A DNA stretch of 64,000 nt from assembly GCF_012911925.1 (NCBI RefSeq), contig NZ_JAAXKY010000014.1, forward strand, positions 1-64,000, in the 5' to 3' direction. A model generated the notes under the pieces. That model made no database searches and was not told where the DNA came from. It was given only the letters and a program-made list of their open reading frames with translations. This stretch comes from Pseudonocardia xinjiangensis. Lineage in GTDB: Bacteria; Actinomycetota; Actinomycetes; Mycobacteriales; Pseudonocardiaceae. A program made the position numbers and the translations under genes. Shown here piece after piece: positions 51,948 through 61,489 of the stretch (positions are counted from its first letter, which is position 1; each line of letters begins with the position of its first letter).

Positions 51948-53225
51948 TTACGCGGCGAGGTGCAGGAGTGGTTGTCGGCGGGGTCTTCGCTGCGGGTCGA
52001 TCCAGGCCGGGGGGATCAACTCGGGGAGCCCGTCGCGGATCCGTACTTCCCACTCGGAGTGATGCTGCAGACGGTGGCAGGCCCGGCACAACATCACGCA
52101 GTTGTGCAAGGCCGTGTCGCCACCGTCCTGCCAAGCCTTGATGTGGTGGACCTCGCACCACGACGGCGGTCGCCCGCACCCGGCGCACCCGCGGTCGCGG
52201 GCGGCGATGGCGCGGCGCAGACCATCGGGGATCGTGCGGGTGACCCGCCCGACGTCGAGCGGCTGACCCTTCCCGTTCAACACCACAGGCACGACCGCGG
52301 CATCACAGGCCAACATCCGCAACGACTCCGGCGAGAGAGTGCCCCCGAAGTCCAGGCAGGCGGCGCGGGCCCGGTTCTCCAGGTCTTCGAGCCGGATCAG
52401 CACGCTCAGGTGTGGACGGCGCCCGCCGCACTCGGGCACATCGCCGTGGTCGAGCACGTAGCCACACACGTCGGCGAGCGCGTCGGCCTGGCGTTGCGCG
52501 GTACTGCGGTGCTCGTCGCCGGTGACGGGTCGGGCGTGGGCGTCGATCACGGTGGCAATGGCATCGAACATCGCCGCGTCATCGAACTGGCCTTTGAGCG
52601 TGCCGCCGGGCTTGCCGCGGTGGCGGAGCACGTGCAGTTCGTTGACCAGGGCGGGTGGACGGTCGTCGGGCTCGGCGCCGTCCTCGTCAAGGGCCTCGAC
52701 CAGTGCGGTGCCCCAGGTCTGCAGCTCCGAGGGGGTGTAGACACTCGCCTTCTCCGCAAGCTGCGCTTCGGCACCCGCCCACACCTCGGGCGTGAGCCGC
52801 TCCGCGGCCGGGCTCGCCAACACCCGGGCGATCACCGCGACGTGCCGCAAACCCGTCTGCCCGGCGACGAACACCTCGGCCGTAGCCGCCAACCGGGCGG
52901 GCAGCGCGGTGCCGTCGAGGCTCACCCGCGGGCACACCTGCTCGGCGGCGACCACCCGCTGCCGGGCCTCGAACCGCTCCCACCCGAGCAAATCCCCCAA
53001 CGCCGCCGGAGTCGACTTATAGCCGCGCTCGGCGAACGTGCCCCGCCGCTCCAGAGCCGCCACGGTGGCAACGACGACCCGGTCCAGCCGCCTGCTGGTG
53101 CCCTCGCACAAGGTGAGAACAGACAGCAGGTCGTCGTCGGTGGCGCCGGTCTCAGCGGCCGCGGACAGCGCGTCGATCACCTCGACCAGGAGGCGGTGGG
53201 TGGTGGTGAGCGGGCTGTCCGACAC
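51948..53225 (-). CDS. DUF222/13E12-type HNH endonuclease domain protein
   Basis: About 425 aa. The N-terminal DUF222 region (1-270) is helical. The C-terminal HNH module has 'RDRGCAGCGRPPSWCEVHHIKAW' and 'GGDTALHNCVMLCRACHRLQHH', with both CxxC pairs and the catalytic HH. These proteins form the 13E12 repeat family of mycobacteria, several members of which are LexA-regulated. Here a perfect LexA box lies 14 bases before the GTG at 53225, followed by a near-perfect second box. The exact start is uncertain because GGAGGG abuts it. Confidence 0.88.
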   Translation of the reverse strand: MSDSPLTTTHRLLVEVIDALSAAAETGATDDDLLSVLTLCEGTSRRLDRVVVATVAALERRGTFAERGYKSTPAALGDLLGWERFEARQRVVAAEQVCPRVSLDGTALPARLAATAEVFVAGQTGLRHVAVIARVLASPAAERLTPEVWAGAEAQLAEKASVYTPSELQTWGTALVEALDEDGAEPDDRPPALVNELHVLRHRGKPGGTLKGQFDDAAMFDAIATVIDAHARPVTGDEHRSTAQRQADALADVCGYVLDHGDVPECGGRRPHLSVLIRLEDLENRARAACLDFGGTLSPESLRMLACDAAVVPVVLNGKGQPLDVGRVTRTIPDGLRRAIAARDRGCAGCGRPPSWCEVHHIKAWQDGGDTALHNCVMLCRACHRLQHHSEWEVRIRDGLPELIPPAWIDPQRRPRRQPLLHLAA

Positions 53226-53238
53226 CCCTCCATCATAC

Positions 53239-53266
53239 TCGAACACATGTTCGAATCGATGTTCGT
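53239..53266. promoter_or_regulatory. Two overlapping LexA (SOS) boxes
   Basis: TCGAACACATGTTCGA at 53239-53254 matches the mycobacterial SOS consensus TCGAAC-N4-GTTCGA exactly. TCGAATCGATGTTCGT at 53251-53266 matches with two changes and shares four bases with it. Both lie directly upstream of the HNH gene on the minus strand. Confidence 0.85.
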
Positions 53267-53573
53267 CGTCGCAGGTCAACGGCCGTTCAGCGCTCGCGAC
53301 CGACCCTCGCATCGAACGGCGGCCGTGCTGGCGGCGCGAGGCTCGGTGCGGCGCCCGGTGCCCCCACACCGCCGGGTCGGATGCACTGTTGCCGTTCGGC
53401 AGCAGCCTCCCAGTGATCACAACCTCGGCCCATGACGGCAGACCCGCGCTTGAGACTGGGCGGGTCGGCCGAGGGCGCACCTCGGCAGCGCCCGATAAGC
53501 GCAGCATCGAACAGCGCCCGCCACAGCGACGAGCCGAAGGGCCACGACCGGCGCCGGAGGAGAACGGCGCCGG
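53267..53573. other. Intergenic region upstream of SOS-controlled HNH gene
   Basis: About 300 bases between the LexA boxes and the end of the TetR gene at 53574. No gene, terminator hairpin or repeat is convincing. Confidence 0.3.
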
Positions 53574-54236
53574 CTACTCCGCCCTCTTGAGGTAGCGGTC
53601 CAGCTCGTCGAGAGTCATCCGCTGCCGGCGGAGCGGCTCGGAGGCGTCCAGCGCCACTGCGTGGAGACCGCCGAGGAACAGCTCCAGTTGCTGGTCGATC
53701 AACAGCCCGTTCAGCTCGGCGCCGATGACGGGCAGCGGGCGGGACAGCTTGATGACGCCGAGCATGATGTCGATGGGGGTGACCCCCTGGCGGAGCTGCC
53801 CCTCCTGCTGGGCGGTGCTGACGAGCTGCTCCATCCGCTCGAAGAGCTGGTTGCGCCTCACCTTCAGCACTCCCCCCTCGCCGCGCATGTCCTCCTCCAG
53901 GCCGGAGGCCAGCACCGGCATGAAGCCGCCGACCCGAAGATCCACCATGCGGCGTATGAGCTGCGCCAGCGCGCCCCAGGCGTCCGGATGCTCGGCGGTG
54001 GCGCGGTCCAGCTCCTCACCGACCAGCGCCATGTTCTCCATTGCGACGTGCTGGACGAGCGTGTGACGGTCGGGAAACCGGCGGTAGAGGGTGGCGATGT
54101 TGACGCCGGCGCGGCGCGCGATCTCCTCCAGCGACGCGTGGATGCCCTGCTCGAGGAAGACCTCGCGGGCCGCGATGATGATCTGCTCGCGGTTGCGGCG
54201 AGCGTCCGCCCGCAGCCGGGTCGCGCTCTCGGCCAA
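53574..54236 (-). CDS. TetR/AcrR regulator divergent from a P450
   Basis: 220 aa. HTH 'SLEEIARRAGVNIATLYRRFPDRHTLV' at about residues 36-62. The C-terminal part with 'GVTPIDIMLGVIKLSRPLP' is of the SbtR-like group. It lies 100 bases from the divergent P450 gene and likely represses it and itself. The TTG start at 54236 is preceded by GAGGAG at 11 bases, slightly far. Confidence 0.88.
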   Translation of the reverse strand: MAESATRLRADARRNREQIIIAAREVFLEQGIHASLEEIARRAGVNIATLYRRFPDRHTLVQHVAMENMALVGEELDRATAEHPDAWGALAQLIRRMVDLRVGGFMPVLASGLEEDMRGEGGVLKVRRNQLFERMEQLVSTAQQEGQLRQGVTPIDIMLGVIKLSRPLPVIGAELNGLLIDQQLELFLGGLHAVALDASEPLRRQRMTLDELDRYLKRAE

Positions 54237-54339
54237 CCGGCACCCATCTCCTCAAAATCTGCAGGGAACCCCTTCGTTTGTGCTAGCTTACTCGACGCAG
54301 CAACCGCAGGGTTTACCTTCACTTATGAGGGAGAGGTTG

Positions 54340-55548
54340 ATGTCCCAGACCACGACCCCTGACAGCCGGAGCTTTCCGCTCCGACGGCAATGCCCGTTCG
54401 CCCCGCCGCCGGAGTACGACCGGCTGCGCGCCGATGAACCCGTCTCGAAGGTGCAACTGCGCACCGGCAGCACCGCCTGGCTGGTGACCCGGTACGAGGA
54501 CGTCCGGACCGTGCTGAACAGCCCGGCGTTCAGCGCCGACGGCACCCGCCCCGGCTTCCCGGCGCCTCTCCCGGGGTTCGAGCAGATTCTGCAGCGCCCG
54601 CCGTTCATCCGGATGGACCCGCCGCAGCACAGCTTCTACCGGCGCATGCTCATCCAGGACTTCACCGTCAAACGCATCAAGACGATGCGGCCCGGCATCC
54701 AGGCCACCGTGGACCGGCTGCTCGACGACCTGCTCGCCCGAACCCCGCCGGTGGACCTGGTCGAGGCGTTCGCGCTCCCCGTGCCGTCGCTGGTGATCTG
54801 CCAGCTGCTCGGTGTGCCCTACGACGACCACGAGTTCTTCCAGAGCAGGAGCCAGGTCGTCCTGTCAGGGGCGCGCACCGCCGAGCAGTCCGCGGCCGCG
54901 TTGGGTGGGCTACGCGCCTACATGGACGGGCTGATCACCCGCAAGCATCAGGAGCCCGGGGACGACCTGCTGAGCAAGCTGACCACCGAGCAGCTGGAGC
55001 CCACCGGCGAGCTGCGCCGGGATGAGCTGCTGATGATGTGCCTGATGCTGCTCAACGCGGGGCACGAGACCACGGCGAACATGATCTCGCTCGGCGTTGT
55101 GGCGATGCTGGAGCACCCCGACCAGCTCGCAGCGCTGCGGTCGGACCCCACGCTGCTTCCTGACACCGTCGAGGAGCTGCTGCGTTACCTCAGCATCGCC
55201 GACATCCTCACCACCCGGATCGCGGCCGAGGACACCGAGCTCAGCGGCACGGCGATCCGCGCGGGCGAGGGGGTGATCGCCCTGCTGGCCGCGGCCGACT
55301 GGGACCCCGGGGTGTTCCCCGAGCCCGAGCGGCTCGACGTCCACCGCGTCAACCGCCACCACGTGGCCTTCGGCTACGGCGTGCACCAGTGCCTCGGGCA
55401 GCACCTCGCCCGGCTGGAGCTGGAGATCGTGTTCTCCACCCTGTTTGCGCGCATCCCCACCCTGCGGGTCGCTGTGCCGGTGGACGAGCTGCCCTACAAG
55501 CACGGGGGGTTGCTCTTCGGCCTGCACGAGCTGCCCGTCACCTGGTAG
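54340..55548 (+). CDS. Cytochrome P450 (CYP105/107-like)
   Basis: 402 aa, soluble class I bacterial P450. I-helix motif AGHETT at 240-245, ExxR at Glu279 to Arg282, and haem loop FGYGVHQCLG with Cys351 as axial ligand. The N-terminal 'CPFAPPPEYDRLR' is common in actinomycete enzymes. It needs a ferredoxin and reductase encoded elsewhere. The substrate is unknown; the divergent TetR implies induction by it. ATG 54340 follows GGGAGAGG; ATG 54325 would add five residues. Confidence 0.93.
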   Translation: MSQTTTPDSRSFPLRRQCPFAPPPEYDRLRADEPVSKVQLRTGSTAWLVTRYEDVRTVLNSPAFSADGTRPGFPAPLPGFEQILQRPPFIRMDPPQHSFYRRMLIQDFTVKRIKTMRPGIQATVDRLLDDLLARTPPVDLVEAFALPVPSLVICQLLGVPYDDHEFFQSRSQVVLSGARTAEQSAAALGGLRAYMDGLITRKHQEPGDDLLSKLTTEQLEPTGELRRDELLMMCLMLLNAGHETTANMISLGVVAMLEHPDQLAALRSDPTLLPDTVEELLRYLSIADILTTRIAAEDTELSGTAIRAGEGVIALLAAADWDPGVFPEPERLDVHRVNRHHVAFGYGVHQCLGQHLARLELEIVFSTLFARIPTLRVAVPVDELPYKHGGLLFGLHELPVTW

Positions 55549-55735
55549 GTGGAGCGTGGGGATCACCGCCGATACCAACGTCGCATCAGGGCCGTTGGCG
55601 CGGGCCCGTCCCGCTCGTGAGAATCGTCGACGGCCGGCGCCGCGCCGGAAACGATCTGCCGTGGAACGGGTGTCGCACTTCCACCGCACCGGACGCGCCT
55701 GCACTCCAGAGCAAGCTCGATGAAGGACGGTGCTC

Positions 55736-56413
55736 GTGCCCAGCCCCCGACCACCTGTCTCCCCGCAGGACCGACGTGATGCCGGCCTGCTCTGGCGCTA
55801 CCACCAGCTCGGTCACGAACTGCGCCGCTGCGACGTCGCCATCGGTCTGGGCAGCCACGACCTCGGCGTCGCCACCTACGCAGCGGAGCTGTACCACCGC
55901 GGGCTGTTCCCGGTGATCGTCTTCAGTGGCGGCACGTCACCCACCACCCGCGACCGCTTCCCGGAGGGCGAGGCCGCTCGCTACCGCACCCACGCGATCG
56001 GGCTGGGGATGCCGGACTCCGCGATCATCGTCGAACCGACGGCCACCAACACCGGCGCGAACATCACGAGGTCCCGGTCCGTTCTCCAGGCCGCGGGGCA
56101 CGATCCGAGCAGCATCCTGCTGATCTCGAAGCCGTACGCGCAGCGCCGCAGCTACGCCACCATCCGGAAGCTCTGGCCGGAGGTGGACGTCGTCTGTGCC
56201 TCGATGCCACTCGGCTACGACGAGTACGTGGCGAGCATCGGCGACGAGAACCTCGTCATCGACATGATGGCCGGGGATCTCCAGCGGATCATCGAGTACC
56301 CGGCGCGGGGATTCACTGTCCAGCAGAAGGTGCCGCCCGACGTTCTCGACGCCTGTCGGCGGCTGCACTCGGCAGGTTTCGACAGTCGACAGGTGGCACT
56401 CGACGACTCGTGA
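55736..56413 (+). CDS. YdcF/DUF218-family protein
   Basis: 225 aa. 'VAIGLGSHDLGVATYAAELYHRGLFPVIVFSGG' (read in blocks), 'EGEAARYRTHAIGLGMP' and 'EPTATNTGANITRSRSVL' are the DUF218 hallmarks. E. coli YdcF binds SAM; SanA-type relatives work at the envelope. No membrane helix is present here, so it is the cytosolic YdcF form. GTG 55736 with AAGGA 8 bases upstream. Confidence 0.82.
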   Translation: MPSPRPPVSPQDRRDAGLLWRYHQLGHELRRCDVAIGLGSHDLGVATYAAELYHRGLFPVIVFSGGTSPTTRDRFPEGEAARYRTHAIGLGMPDSAIIVEPTATNTGANITRSRSVLQAAGHDPSSILLISKPYAQRRSYATIRKLWPEVDVVCASMPLGYDEYVASIGDENLVIDMMAGDLQRIIEYPARGFTVQQKVPPDVLDACRRLHSAGFDSRQVALDDS

Positions 56414-56453
56414 CCGGCCAGCCGCCGTGGCCGCCGGGTGGCGGCGCCCCCGC

Positions 56454-57098
56454 CTACTCGCCGTGGCGGCGGGTCTCGCGGTAGATCGCGATCGCGTGCT
56501 GCTGCGAGTTGACCTCGAGCTTCACGAGGATCGACCGGATGTGCGTGCGCACCGTGCTCATCGCCAGTACGGCGTCGACGGCGATGTCGGCGGCCTTCTG
56601 CCCGCGCTCCAGACGTCGGAGCACCTCGAACTCGCGGTCGGTCAGCAGGTCCAGCCGCCGCCTGCGCGTGTCGACCTCGGCCCGCGCCACCCGGTGCAGC
56701 TCCAGCCAGGCCAGGCGTTCCTTGGTCATCATCACCGCGCGCCCCGCCGACACCTGCAGCACCGTGTGGACCAGCACCTCCAGTGGGCAGCTGCCGGGGA
56801 CGTAGGCGGCGGCACCGGCGGCGACGGCGGCGGCCGTGCGCTCCCGGTCGGTCCGGCGGCCCACCACCAGGGTGGGCCAGCCCGACGTCACCGCCTCCGC
56901 GACCAGCCCGACGCTCTCCGGGAAGTCCAGGTTCACCACGACGACCCCGCCACCCCGGGACGGCCGGGGGAAACCCGAGCCGCTCCCGTTGACCTCGCGC
57001 CTCTCCGCGGCGAGCCCGTTGGCCTGCAGCGCGCTGACGACGGAGGTGGTGACCAGGTCGGGTGGGCCGACAACGAGCACGGGAACAACGGTCGACAT
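56454..57098 (-). CDS. NarL-type regulator with atypical receiver domain
   Basis: 214 aa. The C-terminal LuxR HTH is complete: 'LTDREFEVLRRLERGQKAADIAVD' and 'STVRTHIRSILVKLEVNSQQHAIAI'. The N-terminal domain keeps the receiver fold, but the acidic pocket (usually DD) reads 'VVGPPDLV' and the phospho-acceptor position is Asn in 'VVVVNLDFP'. It is therefore probably not phosphorylated and may sense a ligand or protein partner. No kinase gene is adjacent. Confidence 0.85.
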   Translation of the reverse strand: MSTVVPVLVVGPPDLVTTSVVSALQANGLAAERREVNGSGSGFPRPSRGGGVVVVNLDFPESVGLVAEAVTSGWPTLVVGRRTDRERTAAAVAAGAAAYVPGSCPLEVLVHTVLQVSAGRAVMMTKERLAWLELHRVARAEVDTRRRRLDLLTDREFEVLRRLERGQKAADIAVDAVLAMSTVRTHIRSILVKLEVNSQQHAIAIYRETRRHGE

Positions 57099-57194
57099 CG
57101 ATCCGAGCCCCCCGAACGTTCGCAATGCCAATGTCGAGAGAAGGGTCGTCGGAGCGACGGAGATCGTTATCGCCCGTTCATCACGTTTTGGTGA

Positions 57195-57788
57195 TCAGGC
57201 GGCGACACCCAGCCACGGCTCCCATGCGGGAAGCGGCTCCACCGCGAGCACGAGGATCCCCCCGGCCGCCCGGTCGGGTGCGCGTGGCACGAAGTCGAGG
57301 CCCCAGCCGAGCTCGACGAGCAGCTTGTCGGCCTTGCGGGAGTTGCAGAGGCGGCACGCCGCGACGCAGTTGTCCCAGGTGTGGGTGCCGCCGCGGCTGC
57401 GGGGGACGACGTGGTCGATCGTGTCGGCGCGCTTGCCGCAGTAGCCGCACCGGCGGCCGTCGCGACGCAGGACGCCCGCCCGCGTCATGGGAACGGCGCG
57501 ACGGTAGGGCACGCGGACGTAGCGGGACAGGCGCATCACCACCGGAGCGGGCACGCTGAGGTTCTCCGAGTGGAAGACGCCGTCGAGGGCGGCCTCCACA
57601 CACTCGGCCTTGCCGGTGAGCATCAGGACGACGGCACGTTTCGCAGTGACCACTGCGAGCGGCTCGAAAGTCGCGTTGAGAAGCAGGACCCGGGACCCCG
57701 TCGGGACCACGCTCGGGTGCGGCGTGATCCCCGGCACCTCCCCTGGATCGGGGTCGGCACCGTTGGGGTCGGGTTGTCGATGCTTCAC
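57195..57788 (-). CDS. HNH endonuclease domain protein
   Basis: 197 aa. The HNH core is 'RRDGRRCGYCGKRADTIDHVVP' followed by 'GGTHTWDNCVAACRLCNSRKAD', giving two CxxC zinc pairs and the catalytic DH. An N-terminal beta-rich part 'SRVLLLNATFEPLAVV' is shared by a widespread actinobacterial and cyanobacterial housekeeping HNH group of unknown role. GTG 57788 follows GGAGG. Confidence 0.9.
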   Translation of the reverse strand: MKHRQPDPNGADPDPGEVPGITPHPSVVPTGSRVLLLNATFEPLAVVTAKRAVVLMLTGKAECVEAALDGVFHSENLSVPAPVVMRLSRYVRVPYRRAVPMTRAGVLRRDGRRCGYCGKRADTIDHVVPRSRGGTHTWDNCVAACRLCNSRKADKLLVELGWGLDFVPRAPDRAAGGILVLAVEPLPAWEPWLGVAA

Positions 57789-57878
57789 GCGACCACCTCC
57801 GAGGCAGATCAGACCATAGCGGGAGGTGTCTTTGCACGTGTGATATAGGTCCCCATCACGTTTGGATGAGTAGAAGTG

Positions 57879-58994
57879 TCAGCCGGTAACCGCGTCGAGG
57901 GCCTGGCGCACGTCTGCCACCAGATCTTGCTCGTCCTCGCACCCCGCGGAGAAGCGCACCAGCCCCGCCGCCACGTCATCGCCCCAGCGCCGGCGCCGGT
58001 CGGCGCTGCTGCGCAGCCCACCGAAGCTGGTGGCCGACGCCACGAGCCGCGATGCGGCCAGGAACTGCCCCACCGCGGCCTCACCGGGCAGCGTGAACCT
58101 CAGAACCCCGTTCCAGCGCCGCATCTGCCGCACCGCCACGGCGTGGGCGGGATCGTGCGGCAGCCCCGGCCACCGGACGTCGGACACCAGCGGGTGCTCC
58201 GCGACCGCAGCGGCCACCGCTGCAGCGTTGGACGCCTGCCGGGCCAGCCGGAGGTCGAGGGTGCCCAGCCCGCGGTGCGCGAGCCACACCTCCATCGGCC
58301 CGGGCACGGCGCCGCCGCGCGTGCGCGCCTCCCGCAGCCGCACCGCGAGCGCGGGGTCCCGGACGCTCACGTGGCCCAGCAGGACGTCACCGTGCCCGGC
58401 GAGCCCCTTGGTGTCGCTCGCGAGCGTGATGTCCGCGCCGAGGGCGAGCGGCTGCTGCCCGAGCGGTGTCGCCGTGGTGTTGTCGACGGCGAGCAGCGCG
58501 CCTGCGGCGTGGGCGGCCTCGGCGGCGGCCGCGATGTCGGCCACGTCGAGCCCGGGGTTGGAGGGCGTCTCCAGCAGCACGAGCGCGGCCCCGTCGAGCA
58601 CCCCGGCGGGCCACTCGCCCACCGTCGGCACCTCGCGCACCTGCACGCCGAGCGGGCCCAGCTCCTCGTGGGCGAGGGAGCGCGCCAGGTAGTACCCGTC
58701 CGACGGCACGACCAGCGCGCCGTCGCGGCCCGCCAGCCGCAGCACCGCCGCGATCGCGGCCATCCCCGACGCGAACAACACGCACTCGCCGCCGTCGAGA
58801 TCCCCGATGGCGGTCTCCAGCGACCGCCAGGTGGGGTTGCCCGCGCGGCCGTAGAAGTCCGTGGGCGGCGGGTCGTCGGGCAGCCCGAGGTGGAACGTCG
58901 TGGCCAGCACCGGCCCGGGATGCAGGGGCTCCCCCAGGCCGTCGTCGTGCACGCCACCGTGCACGCAGCGCGTCCCGTCTCCGAGAACGGTCAT
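57879..58994 (-). CDS. Cystathionine gamma-lyase/synthase-like PLP enzyme
   Basis: 371 aa, Cys/Met metabolism PLP family. The PLP lysine is in '[18 protein letters not shown]'. '[14 protein letters not shown]' and '[16 protein letters not shown]' are typical. The start overlaps the gpsA stop by four bases, so it belongs to the acyltransferase-gpsA operon. This position next to gpsA recurs in actinomycetes, where it is annotated as cystathionine gamma-lyase; sequence alone cannot tell lyase from synthase. Confidence 0.88.
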   Translation of the reverse strand: MTVLGDGTRCVHGGVHDDGLGEPLHPGPVLATTFHLGLPDDPPPTDFYGRAGNPTWRSLETAIGDLDGGECVLFASGMAAIAAVLRLAGRDGALVVPSDGYYLARSLAHEELGPLGVQVREVPTVGEWPAGVLDGAALVLLETPSNPGLDVADIAAAAEAAHAAGALLAVDNTTATPLGQQPLALGADITLASDTKGLAGHGDVLLGHVSVRDPALAVRLREARTRGGAVPGPMEVWLAHRGLGTLDLRLARQASNAAAVAAAVAEHPLVSDVRWPGLPHDPAHAVAVRQMRRWNGVLRFTLPGEAAVGQFLAASRLVASATSFGGLRSSADRRRRWGDDVAAGLVRFSAGCEDEQDLVADVRQALDAVTG

Positions 58995-60007
58995 TCCGGA
59001 CGTGGGGTTCTGCTGATCAGTTCCTTGCCCATCTCCGCGGCGGACAACCCTTCGTGACAGACGCGCCGGACGGCGTCGGCGATCGGGACCTCCACCCCGT
59101 GCCGGCCGGCCAGCTCGCAGATCGACAGGCACGACTTCACGCCCTCGGCCACCTGCCCGTGGTTGGCCGCCTCCGCCTGCGCGAGCGACTCGCCGCGCCC
59201 CAGGTGCTCGCCGAACGTCCGGTTCCGGGAGAGCGGCGACGAGCACGTGGCGACGAGGTCGCCGAGCCCCGCCAGGCCCGCGAACGTCAACGGGTCGGCG
59301 CCCAGTACCACGCCGAGCCGCGCGATCTCGGCGAGGCCGCGGGTGATCAACGAGGCCCTCGTGTTGTCGCCGAAGCCCATCCCGGTGGCGATCCCGCAGG
59401 CCAGCGCGATGACGTTCTTGCCGGCGCCGCCCAGCTCGCAGCCGATCACGTCGGTGTTGGTGTAGGACCGGAAGTACCCCGTGGTGCAGGCCTGCTGGAG
59501 CGCGACCGCACGGTCGTGGTCGATGCAGGCGATCACCGTGGCGGTCGGTTCCTCCGTGGCTACCTCGCGCACCAGGTTGGGCCCGGAGACGACGGCCACC
59601 TGCTCGGCGGGCACCCCGGTGACGTCGATGATCACCTCGCTCATCCGCTGCAGCGTGCCGAGCTCCACCCCCTTCGCCAGGCTGACGAGGGTGCGGTCCG
59701 GCGGCAGCATGTCGCGCCACACCGCGAGGTTCGCGCGCAGCGTCTGCGACGGCACGGCGAACACCACGCTGTCGGCGCCGTCCAGTGCGGCGGCGGGGTC
59801 GGTGGTGGCGGTGAGCAGCGCGGGCAGGACGATCCCCGGCAGGTAGTCCGGGTTGCAGTGCCGCTCGTTGACGGCGGCGGCCACCTCGTCGCGGCGCGCC
59901 CACAGCCGCACCTCGCGCCCGGCGTCGGCCATCACCTTCGCGAACGCCGTGCCCCACGAGCCCGCACCGAGGACGGCGACCCGGCGGACCTCACGGGCAC
60001 CGCTCAC
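58991..60007 (-). CDS. gpsA: Glycerol-3-phosphate dehydrogenase [NAD(P)+]
   Basis: 338 aa, full length. It reduces dihydroxyacetone phosphate to sn-glycerol-3-phosphate for phospholipid synthesis. '[16 protein letters not shown]' binds the nucleotide. 'SLAKGVE', '[11 protein letters not shown]', '[23 protein letters not shown]' (read in blocks) and 'GLGDLVATC' are the family motifs. It overlaps the acyltransferase gene upstream and the lyase gene downstream by four bases each. Confidence 0.95.
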   Translation of the reverse strand: MSGAREVRRVAVLGAGSWGTAFAKVMADAGREVRLWARRDEVAAAVNERHCNPDYLPGIVLPALLTATTDPAAALDGADSVVFAVPSQTLRANLAVWRDMLPPDRTLVSLAKGVELGTLQRMSEVIIDVTGVPAEQVAVVSGPNLVREVATEEPTATVIACIDHDRAVALQQACTTGYFRSYTNTDVIGCELGGAGKNVIALACGIATGMGFGDNTRASLITRGLAEIARLGVVLGADPLTFAGLAGLGDLVATCSSPLSRNRTFGEHLGRGESLAQAEAANHGQVAEGVKSCLSICELAGRHGVEVPIADAVRRVCHEGLSAAEMGKELISRTPRPE

Positions 60008-60711
60008 GACCCGGCTCCGGGACGGAAGAACTGCGCCGGTGCCTTCTCGTGGCGCACCTCGGCCAGCAGCTCACTCACCCTCTTCATGATCAGATCGGTG
60101 ACCTCACGGAGGATCGTGGCGTCGAGCGGTCGCCCGCGGTACGCCGAGAGGTCGACGGGTTCGCCGCACCGCACCGTGATCGGCTTGCGGGGCAGCGGCC
60201 GGAACTTCTTGTTGTAGCCGTCGAACACCTCACGCGTGCCCCAGTGCACGAAGGGCACGACGGGGACGTCGGCCGAGAGCGCCAGCCTGGCAACCCCCGT
60301 GCGGGCGAGCATCGGCCAGCCTTCCGGGTCGCGGGTGATCGTTCCTTCCGGATATATCACCACGACCTTGCCATCCTGCAGCGCCCTGGTGCCGTCACGC
60401 AGGCTGTGCTGCGCGTCGGCCGACTCGCGGTAGACCGGGATCTGGCCGCTGCCCTTCATGGCCCGCCCCAGCACCGGCGCGCTCCACAGGCTGTTCTTCG
60501 CGAGGAACCGCGGCACCCGCCGCGCGCGGTGCACCACCAGTCCGCTGAAGACCGGGTCGAGGTGGGAGATGTGGTTGGCCACCATGAGCGCACCGCCCGT
60601 TGCCGGGATGTGCTCCTTGCCCTCGAAGCGGGAACGGGCAACCAGCCAGCCGATCGGATAGAAGAACACCGCGCAGAACGCGATCCAGAAGCCACCCTTC
60701 TCACGCCTCAC
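60004..60711 (-). CDS. plsC: 1-acyl-sn-glycerol-3-phosphate acyltransferase
   Basis: 235 aa. The HX4D motif is 'NHISHLDP', with the later 'YPEGTITRD' block. An N-terminal hydrophobic stretch ([17 protein letters not shown]) anchors it to the membrane. It makes phosphatidic acid and sits before gpsA, which provides the backbone. GTG 60711; overlapping start of gpsA (GTGA). Confidence 0.92.
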   Translation of the reverse strand: MRREKGGFWIAFCAVFFYPIGWLVARSRFEGKEHIPATGGALMVANHISHLDPVFSGLVVHRARRVPRFLAKNSLWSAPVLGRAMKGSGQIPVYRESADAQHSLRDGTRALQDGKVVVIYPEGTITRDPEGWPMLARTGVARLALSADVPVVPFVHWGTREVFDGYNKKFRPLPRKPITVRCGEPVDLSAYRGRPLDATILREVTDLIMKRVSELLAEVRHEKAPAQFFRPGAGS

Positions 60712-60808
60712 GCACGAACCTCCGATCCTGGCTGACGGGCGAGAGTCTTCCTGGCCGGGCGCCCGGGGTCCACCTCCGGGTCCGGTGCACCATGGAGGGG
60801 TGGGCTCG

Positions 60809-61477
60809 ATGATGTCGACCGTTGACCTGGTGGTACCGGTCAAGCACCTGGGCGCAGCCAAATCCCGGCTGCGCGGCGCCGCCGACCAGGGAATCGGCGA
60901 TGCCGGCGCCCATGCGCGGCTCGCACTCGCACTCGCACACGACACGGTCGCGGCGGTGCGGGCCGCCACCCGCGTCCGGCGGCTGCTCGTGATCAGCTCG
61001 GATCCCGTGGTGGCCGCCGAGTTCGGGGCGGTCGGGGTGGAGGTCGTCCCGGACGGCCCGATCCCGGGGCTCAACCCGGCCTACGAGCGCGGCGCGGCGC
61101 TGCTGCGTGACGGCGACCCCGTCACCGCGATCGGAGCGCTGCAGGCCGACCTCCCGGCCCTGCGTCCCGCCGAGCTCGACGACGCGATCGCCGCGGCACT
61201 CGCCCTGTTCGGTGGGGGCCGGGTCGGCCGCGCCTTCTCCTCCGACGCCGAGGGCACCGGCACCACGCTCCTGCTCGCCGCGGGGGGCACCGCGCTCGAC
61301 CCGCGGTTCGGTGAGGGCTCGGCCCGGCGGCACGAGGAGTCGGGGGCCAGCCCGCTGCGCGGTGGCTGGCCCGGCCTGCGCCGCGACGTCGACACCGCCG
61401 ACGACCTGCGCGACGCCGCCGACCTCGGCCTCGGCGTGCACACGAGGTGCGTGCTCATGCCCAGCGCGGGCTGCTGA
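60809..61477 (+). CDS. cofC: CofC/FbiD guanylyltransferase of coenzyme F420 synthesis
   Basis: 222 aa nucleotidyltransferase. In mycobacteria the orthologue FbiD joins GTP with phosphoenolpyruvate (2-phospholactate in archaea). 'VVPVKHLGAAKSRLRGA' holds the nucleotide-binding Lys, 'VPDGPIPGLNPAYERG' and 'ALQADLPALRP' the metal site. Divergent from plsC/gpsA, the same order as in Mycobacterium. ATG 60809 is set by GGAGGGG; ATG 60812 is equally possible. Confidence 0.92.
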   Translation: MMSTVDLVVPVKHLGAAKSRLRGAADQGIGDAGAHARLALALAHDTVAAVRAATRVRRLLVISSDPVVAAEFGAVGVEVVPDGPIPGLNPAYERGAALLRDGDPVTAIGALQADLPALRPAELDDAIAAALALFGGGRVGRAFSSDAEGTGTTLLLAAGGTALDPRFGEGSARRHEESGASPLRGGWPGLRRDVDTADDLRDAADLGLGVHTRCVLMPSAGC

Positions 61478-61489
61478 CCTGTCGGGAGA

